The translations under genes and the position numbers were made by a program. DNA of 42,255 bases from a virus. Positions 28,301-33,651 of the stretch are shown piece after piece (position 1 is the stretch's first letter; every line of letters begins with the position of its first letter). Location of the stretch: positions 1 through 42,255 of IMG/VR virus record IMGVR_UViG_3300006071_000024, one strand, 5' to 3'. Below the pieces are notes generated by a model. The model was not told the DNA's origin. It worked only from the letters and a program-made list of their open reading frames with translations, and did no database searches.

Positions 28301-28678
28301 GAAAAGCCTGCGGCGCGCATCACAGAAATGCCGCTTATTGGAAGTGCTTTCCAAAAGAAATATGGCGGGGGTGACGAAAGTGAAGCCTACTCCGAAGCTC
28401 AGGACGCCATCAAAGCGCAGAATACTTTTAATGCTATGGCTAAAGAAGGTCGAACTGATGAAGCACGTCAGTTCATGAAAGACAACAAAGACCGTTTGAT
28501 ATTAGCTAAAAGCGCCAACCAGTTTCAAACTACGATGGCTAAGTTGGCAGCTAATGAACGTATGATTCAAAACATGCCAAACCTTAATGACCAACAGAAG
28601 CGTCAACGGTTGGATCAAATTGATCAGATACGACAACGTTTTTCTGCGAACTTCCGTAAGATGGCTGAGCGCGTATAA
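19310..28678 (+). CDS. Giant polyvalent ejection protein (3122 aa) with peptidase-like and ART-like domains
   Basis: A single uninterrupted 3122-codon gene, 22% of the window. Order: residues 1-42, a small beta module (YSIQAPNGQTYQIKGPEG); about 45-310, Ala/Gly-rich hydrophobic helices that could insert in membranes; about 310-1640, long Glu/Lys/Gln/Ala coiled coils; about 1690-1830, a metallopeptidase-like domain with LLHEVGAHLGF (H1753, E1754, H1758, an HExxxH form) and a downstream DDEMIAYTVEE that may give the third ligand; about 1884-2225, an ADP-ribosyltransferase-like domain (WHGTAADF, then GEGAQAFGWGSY, ending GSKYWDNSSRFE and NYVDFGD); about 2280-2480, a charged helical part; about 2600-3000, an LPD38-type ejection domain (RTPLYVAHQLLRDPMAA, LVPFMNSQTQALNVF). 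It takes the place of T7 gp15/gp16. I saw no SLT transglycosylase motif. It is probably injected with the DNA. The domain calls rest on motif memory. Confidence 0.75.
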   Translation: MPLYSIQAPNGQTYQIKGPEGASQDQVINEVLRQHPDAEKVPSSGMMSALSSGFRQGAGSAAQGLGEFAGLGGLADYGKRMQESAATSYRPTSQEDIEAAKARGLLPEAGAYLSKYLTEPVGEMAGSMAGRYGLPALAAYAVPEAALGGAAATAAFAGVNLPMYAGEEIAAQKKRGEDPSYAKAIISGIAHTAIDAVAGHVLAKPLSGLIGKTAQEQAKDLAPEVLAGKMTAEQASAKVGGALRNFLQGTAQNAVVGPGMMLGHDIISRISAGEDLTSEDALNQYGQSLKSGLAAAPLFGAYSGYLEGKGAAGTLEKARQDRVAIQQEEAKKTQQQEEAAKNSPEYALDIEQKYAEAEKQKADLLAQRRTIEKGSPTESADKEYNRIISQKLQEHYKETLAPLAREKARLESQGVMQTAKESARTAQMSPEDYMLEQLTKDQEGIQARGRPAQGLGTVEEPEPAVDTTVHDYANGQVEAAKSVGYTDLGDYADYIMEKPELAAQYVQTRPTLPGLTKSENSSLLSGVKLRLQDREKQARNASKNELENRQADLKMQQVSALNDPLEMLKASQEQVEEHNRTAESNFDYLDPVFEKATNGEPVVAVNPDIKPDGRRVVVDGKPVSQVDLKRNRIDSLLTDVQEADREAVAARQNKQPDAVINARQRRAKALSELDMLSSEEGNPYAKEFISARRSQEQALGVMEDMLHRVKSNNALGKDVPINEETGEPEYGKGTAASTQKSLLNKADQARAQYITSVLQEAALHRRAKGLAPLSTDEALKSASQLHDTLSEWMERVHAAPIRLTKIVTKPAVYKGRAEKRVMVAPEEFEMRDLRPTEERRFGAYDKAIQVIKEQLDGLREDISNPESKPKREEQLLKRQFATTEAQKVAEARGETATTLGGELRRRTEYVRDKMTKMGPMRPAARGVLNKAADLMDEGKASRQLLDATEELVDRINSGRQVTQADVRAVNDALAAGKSTAMEQKAAGQMSLFPEKEADLGYIRATPANFAKAPKLVAARAAVDEARRVVRKAELSKNAKTQVQTERVEELNKLQATIENIKSDTKFSQAGTSLWSPKDIARAYVGQAEFGKTPEEKKIVSKYLKGETLTPDETFELNRTLADFNADRITVKANTEAAQRLVAEGKRLEDANNKLLKFMQDSNESVRKAARERQQELALPLATIRRIKSNMVAKKTMTPQEKAVHEVEGALGDAKAYYQNVIVSTMERVEKDIEQARADLLNPQIAKASEALKTAQDSLAKESAELEKINKRLEGTLTQKEGKNRTQLATYQLFKYEEKKGILEDLQKNVKEQQDALNKMLDERYSEIESAHIVGQAMLDGNVKIERDFIISLEKKLAKAKGENVADNPNEYPYSNQRIVSREERARLKRIQEKTKELNLEPIKFKNPKTGELEEINPASLPSGTEKLRQYIIAAENRLENAERKSEVFKEKAESLEIKLQRGLGLPGVRHEQGKRGTETLLSAEELEAEKRREESLKATKQMSEAERAAEIRRLHEESMHDQLFKLSQEAASYKGPEDLDKLADLAASDNITKQDRAEYLSKINALNKMKLIEEQMQAIKEGKPRRKGPAEVETTAAQSAKKPFRSASEDAIAARRLKEQGEVERKADALLAKERAKRDASYEDYDRFYSRGEATAPHTKESLEAELNKAMGERVTGRPEEKITHKLQVFDSVDDYIKQSRQPLLNGKGGPKIKILEDEAIPKDAKGFVDPEGRAVLFANNINKGQGLSVLLHEVGAHLGFRNFFNEGQYKALAQTVKSWEKRNDDSIEARVAKAARARVEAAKTKASQVDDEMIAYTVEEAIKAGVDPTGTKKGGALQNWLNMIVNSFKNVLKKFGLNPKELNAQDLVDLAYGAAQLELKGTWHGTAADFGEFDFDYMGKGEGAQAFGWGSYRAQSKGIAKTYEETALNKALGRINKDPKMIEWVEKTEPTFNGAKAEDLRDWAMTHGGKYDLSRTLADGTTEKVKNPGIPEDYLSAVQEVLSNAKKALVDGNTKPGQEETKKENLYSELRSLAEQQRNKDLLKYNNVVAGSTDVFSNVERPTEKEFHKFLDEFENWVNKQEKNNSGFQQPKITQAPLSLPAGAMYRTLHTRPEEHYLDLDAHPNDQNSYIKDKLRSLFEQFSPEYKRVFNKHLSEIPENRQKGKHIVHAIEDALKQNGFEERLAPEFASRIMHAEGIAGSKYWDNSSRFEKNGFKNYVDFGDKEEGAAILGKNLNPIGPAQERLYSKGAEFDEDNALTRLSGKVIAQPKSFKEKYFNNAALATEMNLVDMRAPLREALKQGAEGINKPQVYQQAMYHVVKADQKLSLAMTTLSKGPLEIYKDEKGLYGVRSTNQNNAKDVFDAMSKIPGANAQGKVDLATTYMVAQRALNKGANRLDSGALGVKEEDLKAALADVESKPELKAALEDVRNKYNAYNKGLIEFNVQAGAISKEVAAKLLQDKDYVPFYRVDNNGNASLVFNDNVQINIGDIRRQPYLHALKGGETKILPLNESLMQNTMLLTDKAMTTMAQKSVAYALQEIGSARGKDNDMLIKRGSGPAGPDIIHFNVAPDPARPDDDGKRWIKVDTKNTLMEGVSPELVVKSLEGTNLTLPAFLKLGGAASDMLRSGVTRTPLYVAHQLLRDPMAATFTGGVRGNPLTAVYNASKHFLSMQMNTSKTGEALIEKGLIQSNIFKGDSSDVSKFAKQLASGKDVGAIQKLVNFADKMAMDADAATRALVYENALKSGLSEVEADMMTMESINFHKQGLSSSVQYANRLVPFMNSQTQALNVFAKAARGNMPFNEQLNIKKKFFNNALMLSGLGIAYGMALSDNDYFKNAKPADRYGNMFVFLPGIDEPFKIPVPYEVGYFFSMGVAAADGMRNEVTGEEQVKALKGMFLNSVPGYSSKFVPQLLKPIAEVATNKDFYTGAPLESARLQQLDPAQRFTANTTEIAKYLGTVLPGVSPIQIEHLVRGYFGQLPLMAAASTNDMFRQGNEKPAARITEMPLIGSAFQKKYGGGDESEAYSEAQDAIKAQNTFNAMAKEGRTDEARQFMKDNKDRLILAKSANQFQTTMAKLAANERMIQNMPNLNDQQKRQRLDQIDQIRQRFSANFRKMAERV

Positions 28679-28847
28679 AAAATAACACGCCAATAAGACC
28701 GTCCTTAATACCGATCTTAGCGTGTACTTGTTTGCGGGGCATGATGGCGGCGCGAAGCCCCATCTCCCTCGCTTTCATCACATCAATAGCGGGGAGGAAA
28801 ATTCCCTCACCCGGTTTTAAGCTCTCCCAGTTGAAGTTCTTCAACAT
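28584..28847 (-). CDS. Small early-region protein overlapping the giant gene's 3' end
   Basis: An 87-residue protein read from 28847, with GAGGACTGAGG before the ATG. The first 60 residues (NFNWESLKPGEGIFLPAIDV, then AKIGIKDGLIGVLFFIRAQ) look like a compact alpha/beta phage protein type that I have seen downstream of primase-helicases. The last 32 residues run antisense through the end of the giant gene and look unrelated, so the ancestral stop may have been lost. It overlaps the primase-helicase by 41 bases and is the last gene of the minus-strand block. Confidence 0.55.
   Translation of the reverse strand: MLKNFNWESLKPGEGIFLPAIDVMKAREMGLRAAIMPRKQVHAKIGIKDGLIGVLFFIRAQPSYGSSQKNVVVSDQFDPTVDASVGH
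28676..28725 (-). terminator. Weak terminator-like hairpin plus U6 (minus strand)
   Basis: On the minus strand ACACGC (28725-28720) can pair with GCGTGT (28690-28685), and the inner TAAGA with TCTTA, leaving a 3-base bulge and a 16-base loop; a run of six U (28682-28677) follows. This resembles an intrinsic terminator for the early operon. However, it lies inside the last small gene, upstream of its stop codon, and the same bases code for sensible residues, so it may be coincidence. Confidence 0.25.
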
Positions 28848-31713
28848 CCTCAGTCCTCATTGTGATGTGTAGTACATTCACCCTCATGGATGGTCCGTTA
28901 GTCTTGGCAAGCATATCTTTCTTGACATGCTTTACCGTGTACTGCTTACTGATCTGCGCCTTAAAGTCGGAATAACTAAAGCTCATAGCAATGCAATGTT
29001 GCTTAAGAAGTTGCTCCTCGATGTAGTACTCCACATTCCCGTTGGCAATAATCTCATGCTCCACACGCCCGCGAACCTTAGACCGAGTAAGCGATTTGTC
29101 GATGGTGTCTCCCGACCCCCATGCGGATAGCAGACGCCCTTCGTTCTTTTTGATAACGATAAAGCTTCCGTAGTTGTCGCCAGTATAAGAACTTAAAACA
29201 TCCTCCGCCGTCTTCACGTTCGAAGCAATTACACTTCTAGCTTTTCTCACTAAATCGTGTAACGCATCGGTAATGGCTTCCACTGGTACATCCAGTATTC
29301 CTGCATACTTGCTACCGAGAAGTATTGACGCGGCTACAACTGTCGTACAACCGGCATGCCAGTAGCGTTCGTCGTCTGCAAAATTCATTGTCTGCATTAG
29401 CCTTGCGCTAACTTTCTGAACCATTTTCTCAGCAACTTCTTGATTAGTGACAAGCCAACGAATCCACGCTTCTCCAGCTACGCCATAGTTGCGCTTAAGT
29501 TTCTTCAGAATAATACGGTCTTCTGGCTCCCATGTCAGGCGCTGAGTTGGGTTGTATTCCAGTACCCTGAAAAGCTCACCGTTTGAACTGAATTTTCTAG
29601 CCCCCGCCATATAGTCGGTCAACACCTCATTGGAAGTCAGCGTACAAGTTGCCACCCAGTTACTGTTGTTGAGACGTTCCTTATTGGCATTAGCCTCCAT
29701 ACGCTCCTTGCCTTGAGATTCGGCAAAGTCAAATATGAATGTCGGCGCCCACTCCATATCTTTACGTTGAGTCGATGTGATCTCATCAATGAGTAGCGGC
29801 AAGCTTTTTAACAGACCCGCCCTTTGTTGCATTGCAACAGGAGATGTGCCTTTACCGGTACGGTAGCGAATCGGATGTCCCCAAACCCCTGCCTTTGCGC
29901 TAAGGGTAAGTGACTTGCCAGTACCAGATGCGTTTGAACTAAGTGCCCAAGTGAAGCCTTCAAACTCAGTAAAGCGCATAAGGGGACAACCAAACGAATC
30001 CAAAGCCACCGCAAGCAACGTATTCATCTTGCGCTTAATAAAAAGATTCCAAACCTCGCGCCATTCATCCAAGTTACCCTTGTTGTTTGTGTTGCGATTG
30101 ATGTTCTCAAGCCCCGGCATAGGAATCGTAGTCTCTCGTCCGTCCTTAGTGAAAACCCTATAGTTATATACAAAAGAATTGTCTTCTTGCCAACCACATT
30201 GAAGCGGAACTTCGATTGGCTTCTTATTTACAGACGCGTCGTTGACACAAGCTCGCACATAATCAAACAAATTCTTATCGTTGCCGGAGCCGTAGGAAGC
30301 TAAAATGTTATGCGTAGCTAAGTTCTTTAATGTCTCGTCTTTACTAACAGCGGCTTTTTGTGGGAACGTGAGTGTCTTAACTCCTTCGGGGCGCACCGCC
30401 GCCATGTGCACCATGTGCTCGTTCTCTAGTTTAAGCAAGTCCACTACAAACAAATCGTAAGGCACAAGCTCGATATGGCGCAAACGCTTCTTCCCTTCTG
30501 CATCTGTCTCTTCTCTTTCACAATAGATTCCACCATTGTCCCCATAGCTGTATCCGCGTGGTGGCTCTGGGCGCACAACAGTTGGACCATGATCCTCATC
30601 TGCCTCATCTGGTACGTTTTCTTCTAAATCTGCTCCGTATTCTTTTTCCTCGTCAAACTCCTCCACAGGTTTAAGCGGTATTACTTTTGCCGTATTATCA
30701 GTAGCTAGGGTTCTCCCTAATATCAATGGATTTGTAATCTTCCCAAAGTGCGGGCACGTGCCACATACGCCGGGATTCTCACTGTCCATCTTCACGCAAG
30801 CATAAGGACCTTTGATCTCCGCCAACTTTTGGCGCATACGATCTTCGCTATATGGGTGCATAGCGCTCAAACTTAGGGCATGCTCCTCACCATCTGTGCA
30901 CACTTTTGTCCACGACAGTATGCCTCTCCACAACGGCTCCATGCCATCATCAGCCGCGTTTTTAATATAGTGCTCAACTTGTTTGCACCGGTCTAGGATA
31001 GGCGCAAAGAGACTCTTAGAATTTTCTATTAGTTTGACCGAGGATTGAGTCTTACGCTCAGGACGCTTGCCGGGGAGGGCTAACTCTGGCGCTTTGAATT
31101 CCTCTTTGATATGTCGCTCAATCCAAGTTTTAAAGTCATCAAAAGATAACGTGTCGCCAGAATTGAGCAATTTAACAGGGCGTGGTGTGCCATACTTCTT
31201 CTTAAAATTGGTTGTGCCCGGTACACGCAATATGCGTGCCGCGTCAGCAGTAACCGTCATGTCGATGTTTAAATTTTCTTGTTTGCAAAGACGCTTAAAG
31301 TTCTCAGCAACAGGTTTCCAAATACTTACGGGGATAGCTTCGGTCAGCGCCCAATAGACATGGAGTCCACCGCCAGAGCTAACAATGTAGGGGCGCCCCA
31401 ACTTGTCCATGCTAGTCTTAGCCATAAAAGCGGCAAGCGCAAAGCCTGCATCCTTCTTGGTAGTGTAGCCATCCATGTCGATAAAGAAAGCCTTAATGGT
31501 CTGAGCCGCTTCAGCTTTGCGCTCTGGCTTATCGAATGTTGATAAAGCAAAGTACACATCGCAACTGTCGGCGTGCCATTTGTCTATGTCAGGTAGGAGT
31601 TCGTCAATCGTGTTAGCGAAAGCGTGCTCGTTCCTCTTTGTTAATTCTACGGCGCAGTACAACCCATTACCCGAAGACGGTAGTACAGCCGCGAGAAAAT
31701 CTTGCGGAGTCAT
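28807..31713 (-). CDS. Primase-helicase: AEP primase plus DUF927 helicase
   Basis: A 968-residue protein. The N-terminal archaeo-eukaryotic primase domain shows FFIDMDG (D79, D81, metal ligands), SSGGGLHVYW (S113, H118) and DMTVTADAARILRVPGTTN (about 151-169). A zinc knuckle follows (C306, C317, C320, H322). After an acidic linker (350-375) comes a DUF927-type ATPase: Walker A ASGTGKS (595-601), Walker B LPLLIDE (D643, E644), and TSNEVLTDY. Such proteins unwind the origin and lay primers in phage and plasmid replication. It is the largest early gene, with AAGGA before the ATG, and is followed by a small overlapping gene. Confidence 0.85.
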   Translation of the reverse strand: MTPQDFLAAVLPSSGNGLYCAVELTKRNEHAFANTIDELLPDIDKWHADSCDVYFALSTFDKPERKAEAAQTIKAFFIDMDGYTTKKDAGFALAAFMAKTSMDKLGRPYIVSSGGGLHVYWALTEAIPVSIWKPVAENFKRLCKQENLNIDMTVTADAARILRVPGTTNFKKKYGTPRPVKLLNSGDTLSFDDFKTWIERHIKEEFKAPELALPGKRPERKTQSSVKLIENSKSLFAPILDRCKQVEHYIKNAADDGMEPLWRGILSWTKVCTDGEEHALSLSAMHPYSEDRMRQKLAEIKGPYACVKMDSENPGVCGTCPHFGKITNPLILGRTLATDNTAKVIPLKPVEEFDEEKEYGADLEENVPDEADEDHGPTVVRPEPPRGYSYGDNGGIYCEREETDAEGKKRLRHIELVPYDLFVVDLLKLENEHMVHMAAVRPEGVKTLTFPQKAAVSKDETLKNLATHNILASYGSGNDKNLFDYVRACVNDASVNKKPIEVPLQCGWQEDNSFVYNYRVFTKDGRETTIPMPGLENINRNTNNKGNLDEWREVWNLFIKRKMNTLLAVALDSFGCPLMRFTEFEGFTWALSSNASGTGKSLTLSAKAGVWGHPIRYRTGKGTSPVAMQQRAGLLKSLPLLIDEITSTQRKDMEWAPTFIFDFAESQGKERMEANANKERLNNSNWVATCTLTSNEVLTDYMAGARKFSSNGELFRVLEYNPTQRLTWEPEDRIILKKLKRNYGVAGEAWIRWLVTNQEVAEKMVQKVSARLMQTMNFADDERYWHAGCTTVVAASILLGSKYAGILDVPVEAITDALHDLVRKARSVIASNVKTAEDVLSSYTGDNYGSFIVIKKNEGRLLSAWGSGDTIDKSLTRSKVRGRVEHEIIANGNVEYYIEEQLLKQHCIAMSFSYSDFKAQISKQYTVKHVKKDMLAKTNGPSMRVNVLHITMRTEDVEELQLGELKTG

Positions 31714-31728
31714 GTAAATCCTTCGGGT

Positions 31729-31917
31729 TTATTGGGGGAACAGTTCTAGCTGATTGGGATCTTTTGGCGGAAATTCATCAGGCGGATTAAGCGCAGAAAA
31801 CCTCCTAAGCAACTCGATCTGAACACTTTGAGGTAAATCCACGTGTGAACCAAGTGCGTCAGCGGCGTACCTGATGAGTTCAGAGTTACTTAAATTTCTA
31901 GGTGGAATGACTTGCAT
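31729..31917 (-). CDS. Small early-region protein (62 aa)
   Basis: I chose the second ATG (31917), which has GGAG 6 bases upstream; an earlier in-frame ATG at 31929 lacks this. The 62-residue product (IPPRNLSNSELIRYAADALGS, then LPQSVQIELLRRFSALNPPDE, ending NQLELFPQ) is a short helical protein of a kind often located between the HTH gene and the primase-helicase in related phages. Function unknown. Confidence 0.6.
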   Translation of the reverse strand: MQVIPPRNLSNSELIRYAADALGSHVDLPQSVQIELLRRFSALNPPDEFPPKDPNQLELFPQ

Positions 31918-32168
31918 GCTTTTCTCCATGCCTCTTCTTTTGTGGGAGAGGTCTGTAAAATTTTTAAAAGGGATTCAACGACGGGGCGGTAAGCAACAAA
32001 GACTTCGCCTCCGGCAAACCAGTTATAGACAGACTGTCGGGTTGCCCCAGTAGCTTTGGCTATTTTCGTTACGGGAAATTCAAGATGGATCGCCCATCGT
32101 CCTAGCTGATTGCCAAGAGTCTTGGGCGCCTTCTTTACAGATTCAATTACTTGCGGTGAATATGCCAT
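31890..32168 (-). CDS. Small helix-turn-helix DNA-binding protein
   Basis: A 92-residue protein with a helix-turn-helix of the Cro/CI type: FPVTKIAKATGATRQSVYNWFAGG (about residues 31-54), where the second helix would sit in the DNA groove. The rest is helical and has no oligomerisation or peptidase domain, so it is more like a Cro or a replication-linked regulator than a CI repressor. Its start is unusual: the Shine-Dalgarno is separated from the ATG by a stable hairpin. It overlaps the next gene by 28 bases. Confidence 0.75.
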   Translation of the reverse strand: MAYSPQVIESVKKAPKTLGNQLGRWAIHLEFPVTKIAKATGATRQSVYNWFAGGEVFVAYRPVVESLLKILQTSPTKEEAWRKACKSFHLEI

Positions 32169-32175
32169 AGTTTTA

Positions 32176-32194
32176 GGGGCCGAAGCCCCCTCCT
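32176..32194 (-). promoter_or_regulatory. Hairpin between Shine-Dalgarno and start codon
   Basis: On the minus strand AGGAG (32194-32190) is followed at once by GGGGC-UUCG-GCCCC (32189-32176), then 7 bases, then the ATG at 32168. Unfolded, the Shine-Dalgarno is 21 bases from the ATG, too far to act; folded, the effective gap is 7 bases. C(UUCG)G is an exceptionally stable tetraloop. The only sequence between the SSB-like stop and the HTH start is this element. Confidence 0.6.
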
Positions 32195-32198
32195 TTTA

Positions 32199-33158
32199 TT
32201 AATCGTCCCAATCGTCGATAGCAGAAGCTAAACTTGCCTTGGCAGGAACTGCGGGCGCTTTCTTTTCTTGCTTAACAACTACTGGCTCATCCACATCATC
32301 CTCGGCAGGAGCTTCTACCTTAGCCTTAGCTTTCGCCTTCTTGGGTGGTGGAGGTGGCGCCTCATCCTCATCTTCCTCAATACTTGGCTCAGGTGTAGCA
32401 ACCTTAGTTGGCTTCTTGCCGTCGATAGCAATAGGAGCCGCAACCTTGTCTGTCTTGGGAACAGAGAATGTAATTGCCGCGAGTGCGTCAGGTGTTTTAC
32501 CTTGTCTAGCGGCGGCGTCATATTCCTCTTGCTCTAACCAACGCATTGCCTTAAAGAACAACTTGGGAGACTCAGCCGCTGTATCGAACTTCATACGAGT
32601 CACGACCATTTCAGGATCAACGCTTTGAGCCGCTAACCAACGAGCGTATGCTTTCAAAGGCATCTCGTTCTTCTCGCCATCACCAAAGATAGATGCGCCG
32701 GGAATAGCAACTTGCAGTACGTCGCCTTCGATGTCGTTGGCAAGCACAACCGCAATACGGTGTTGGAAACGGCAAGCCTTAGAATCGCCTTGACCAGATC
32801 CGGTTACGTTCTTGGGACACTCCATGCAACGATCCGCTTGACGATCTTTAGAATCAGGACTTGGTGTCTCACCATCGGCAGACCAACAATCAGCACGTTG
32901 TGCCTCGCCGTCATAAGGTTTTGCATACCATACACGACTTGTCTTGGGCGCCGCATTAACGAACACCACATCAAGGTAGCGCTCCTCGATGTTGGCAATC
33001 TCTTTACCGCTAGACATCAAACGGAACACGCCGCCCTTAATAGAAATGCGCTTACCGAAATCATCACCTCCAAGCGCCTGTGCAAGCGCTGACTTACCTT
33101 CGCGTTTTGCGGCAAACGCTGGGACTTTAACCCCATCAAACAGAGCAATATTACTCAT
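32199..33158 (-). CDS. Putative single-stranded DNA-binding protein
   Basis: A 319-residue protein with AAGGAGA before the ATG. Residues about 1-235 are alpha/beta with a possible metal site in CMECPKNVTGSGQGDSKAC. The C-terminal 85 residues are low complexity: acidic (EEDEDEAPPPPP), Lys/Ala-rich, then acidic again, ending ASAIDDWDD. An acidic, aromatic-containing tip is the usual partner-docking tail of phage and bacterial SSBs. Its place among replication genes supports that role, but the core is not a clear OB-fold by eye. Confidence 0.6.
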   Translation of the reverse strand: MSNIALFDGVKVPAFAAKREGKSALAQALGGDDFGKRISIKGGVFRLMSSGKEIANIEERYLDVVFVNAAPKTSRVWYAKPYDGEAQRADCWSADGETPSPDSKDRQADRCMECPKNVTGSGQGDSKACRFQHRIAVVLANDIEGDVLQVAIPGASIFGDGEKNEMPLKAYARWLAAQSVDPEMVVTRMKFDTAAESPKLFFKAMRWLEQEEYDAAARQGKTPDALAAITFSVPKTDKVAAPIAIDGKKPTKVATPEPSIEEDEDEAPPPPPKKAKAKAKVEAPAEDDVDEPVVVKQEKKAPAVPAKASLASAIDDWDD

Positions 33159-33167
33159 GTCTTCTCC

Positions 33168-33584
33168 TTATGTTGGTTTACGAACTGAAATGGCATACTC
33201 ACTGTGTGAGTTTAAGCCGGGGGGTAATAGCTTGGGATTCTCTTCAAGAAACTTTGCCATGTTAGTTTGGGCAATGCGTTTCTCAAAAAGATCGAGCGCA
33301 TCATGTTCTTTTACGAACTCTTTGAATGCGTCCCAATCTGATGCGTTGTAGCGTGTCTTGGTAGACAGCGATACTGTGCCTTGATCAGTCTTTACAGACT
33401 TAACTCCGAGTACAAGCATTTGATCTTTGAGTGCGTTCTTAACAAGTTCTTGTTGCGCTTTGATGCCCTCAACTTCGTTCTCGTATGCGGTCGTCAACTC
33501 TTGAATCTTAGCTTGCATCTTTCGATACACTTTAGCCAACTTGTCCATTGGGACAGCCGACAGATCTTCCTGCGAATCGCTCAT
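33168..33584 (-). CDS. Coiled-coil early protein next to SSB-like gene
   Basis: I chose ATG 33584, which has AAAGGAG 9 bases upstream; the frame extends 11 codons further without a ribosome site. The 138-residue product has an N-terminal coiled coil (LAKVYRKMQAKIQELTTAYENEVEGIKAQQEL) and a small C-terminal domain with KTDQGTVSLSTKTRYNASDW and FLEENPKLLPPGLNSHSEY. The KT-x-x-GTVSL pattern resembles Gp157/Gam-like phage proteins that act with SSB in recombination or end protection. It lies 9 bases before the SSB-like gene. Confidence 0.6.
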   Translation of the reverse strand: MSDSQEDLSAVPMDKLAKVYRKMQAKIQELTTAYENEVEGIKAQQELVKNALKDQMLVLGVKSVKTDQGTVSLSTKTRYNASDWDAFKEFVKEHDALDLFEKRIAQTNMAKFLEENPKLLPPGLNSHSEYAISVRKPT

Positions 33585-33616
33585 TTTACTTCTCCTTTTT
33601 TGTCTAATGTTTAACA

Positions 33617-33644
33617 ATGATACACGAAAAAAACTGCTTTGTAA
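33617..33644 (-). promoter_or_regulatory. Weak sigma70-type promoter candidate
   Basis: On the minus strand TTACAA (33644-33639) and TATCAT (33622-33617) are 16 bases apart, a loose match to -35 and -10 boxes. It lies in the 67-base gap after the SNF2-like helicase, the widest gap in the minus-strand block, and would drive the coiled-coil and SSB-like genes. Both boxes deviate from consensus. Confidence 0.3.
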
Positions 33645-33651
33645 CCTCCTT

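Noticed and set aside
28607-28630. Palindrome GATCAA-A-TTGATC near the end of the giant gene
   Set aside because: It lies inside coding sequence, has no U tract and a tiny loop; it is probably chance in a Gln/Asp/Ile-rich stretch.
32239-32628. Ser/Gly-rich plus-strand frame opposite the SSB-like gene
   Set aside because: It mirrors the Asp/Glu/Ala/Pro-rich tail of the SSB-like gene, and isolated plus-strand coding in a minus-strand block is unlikely.
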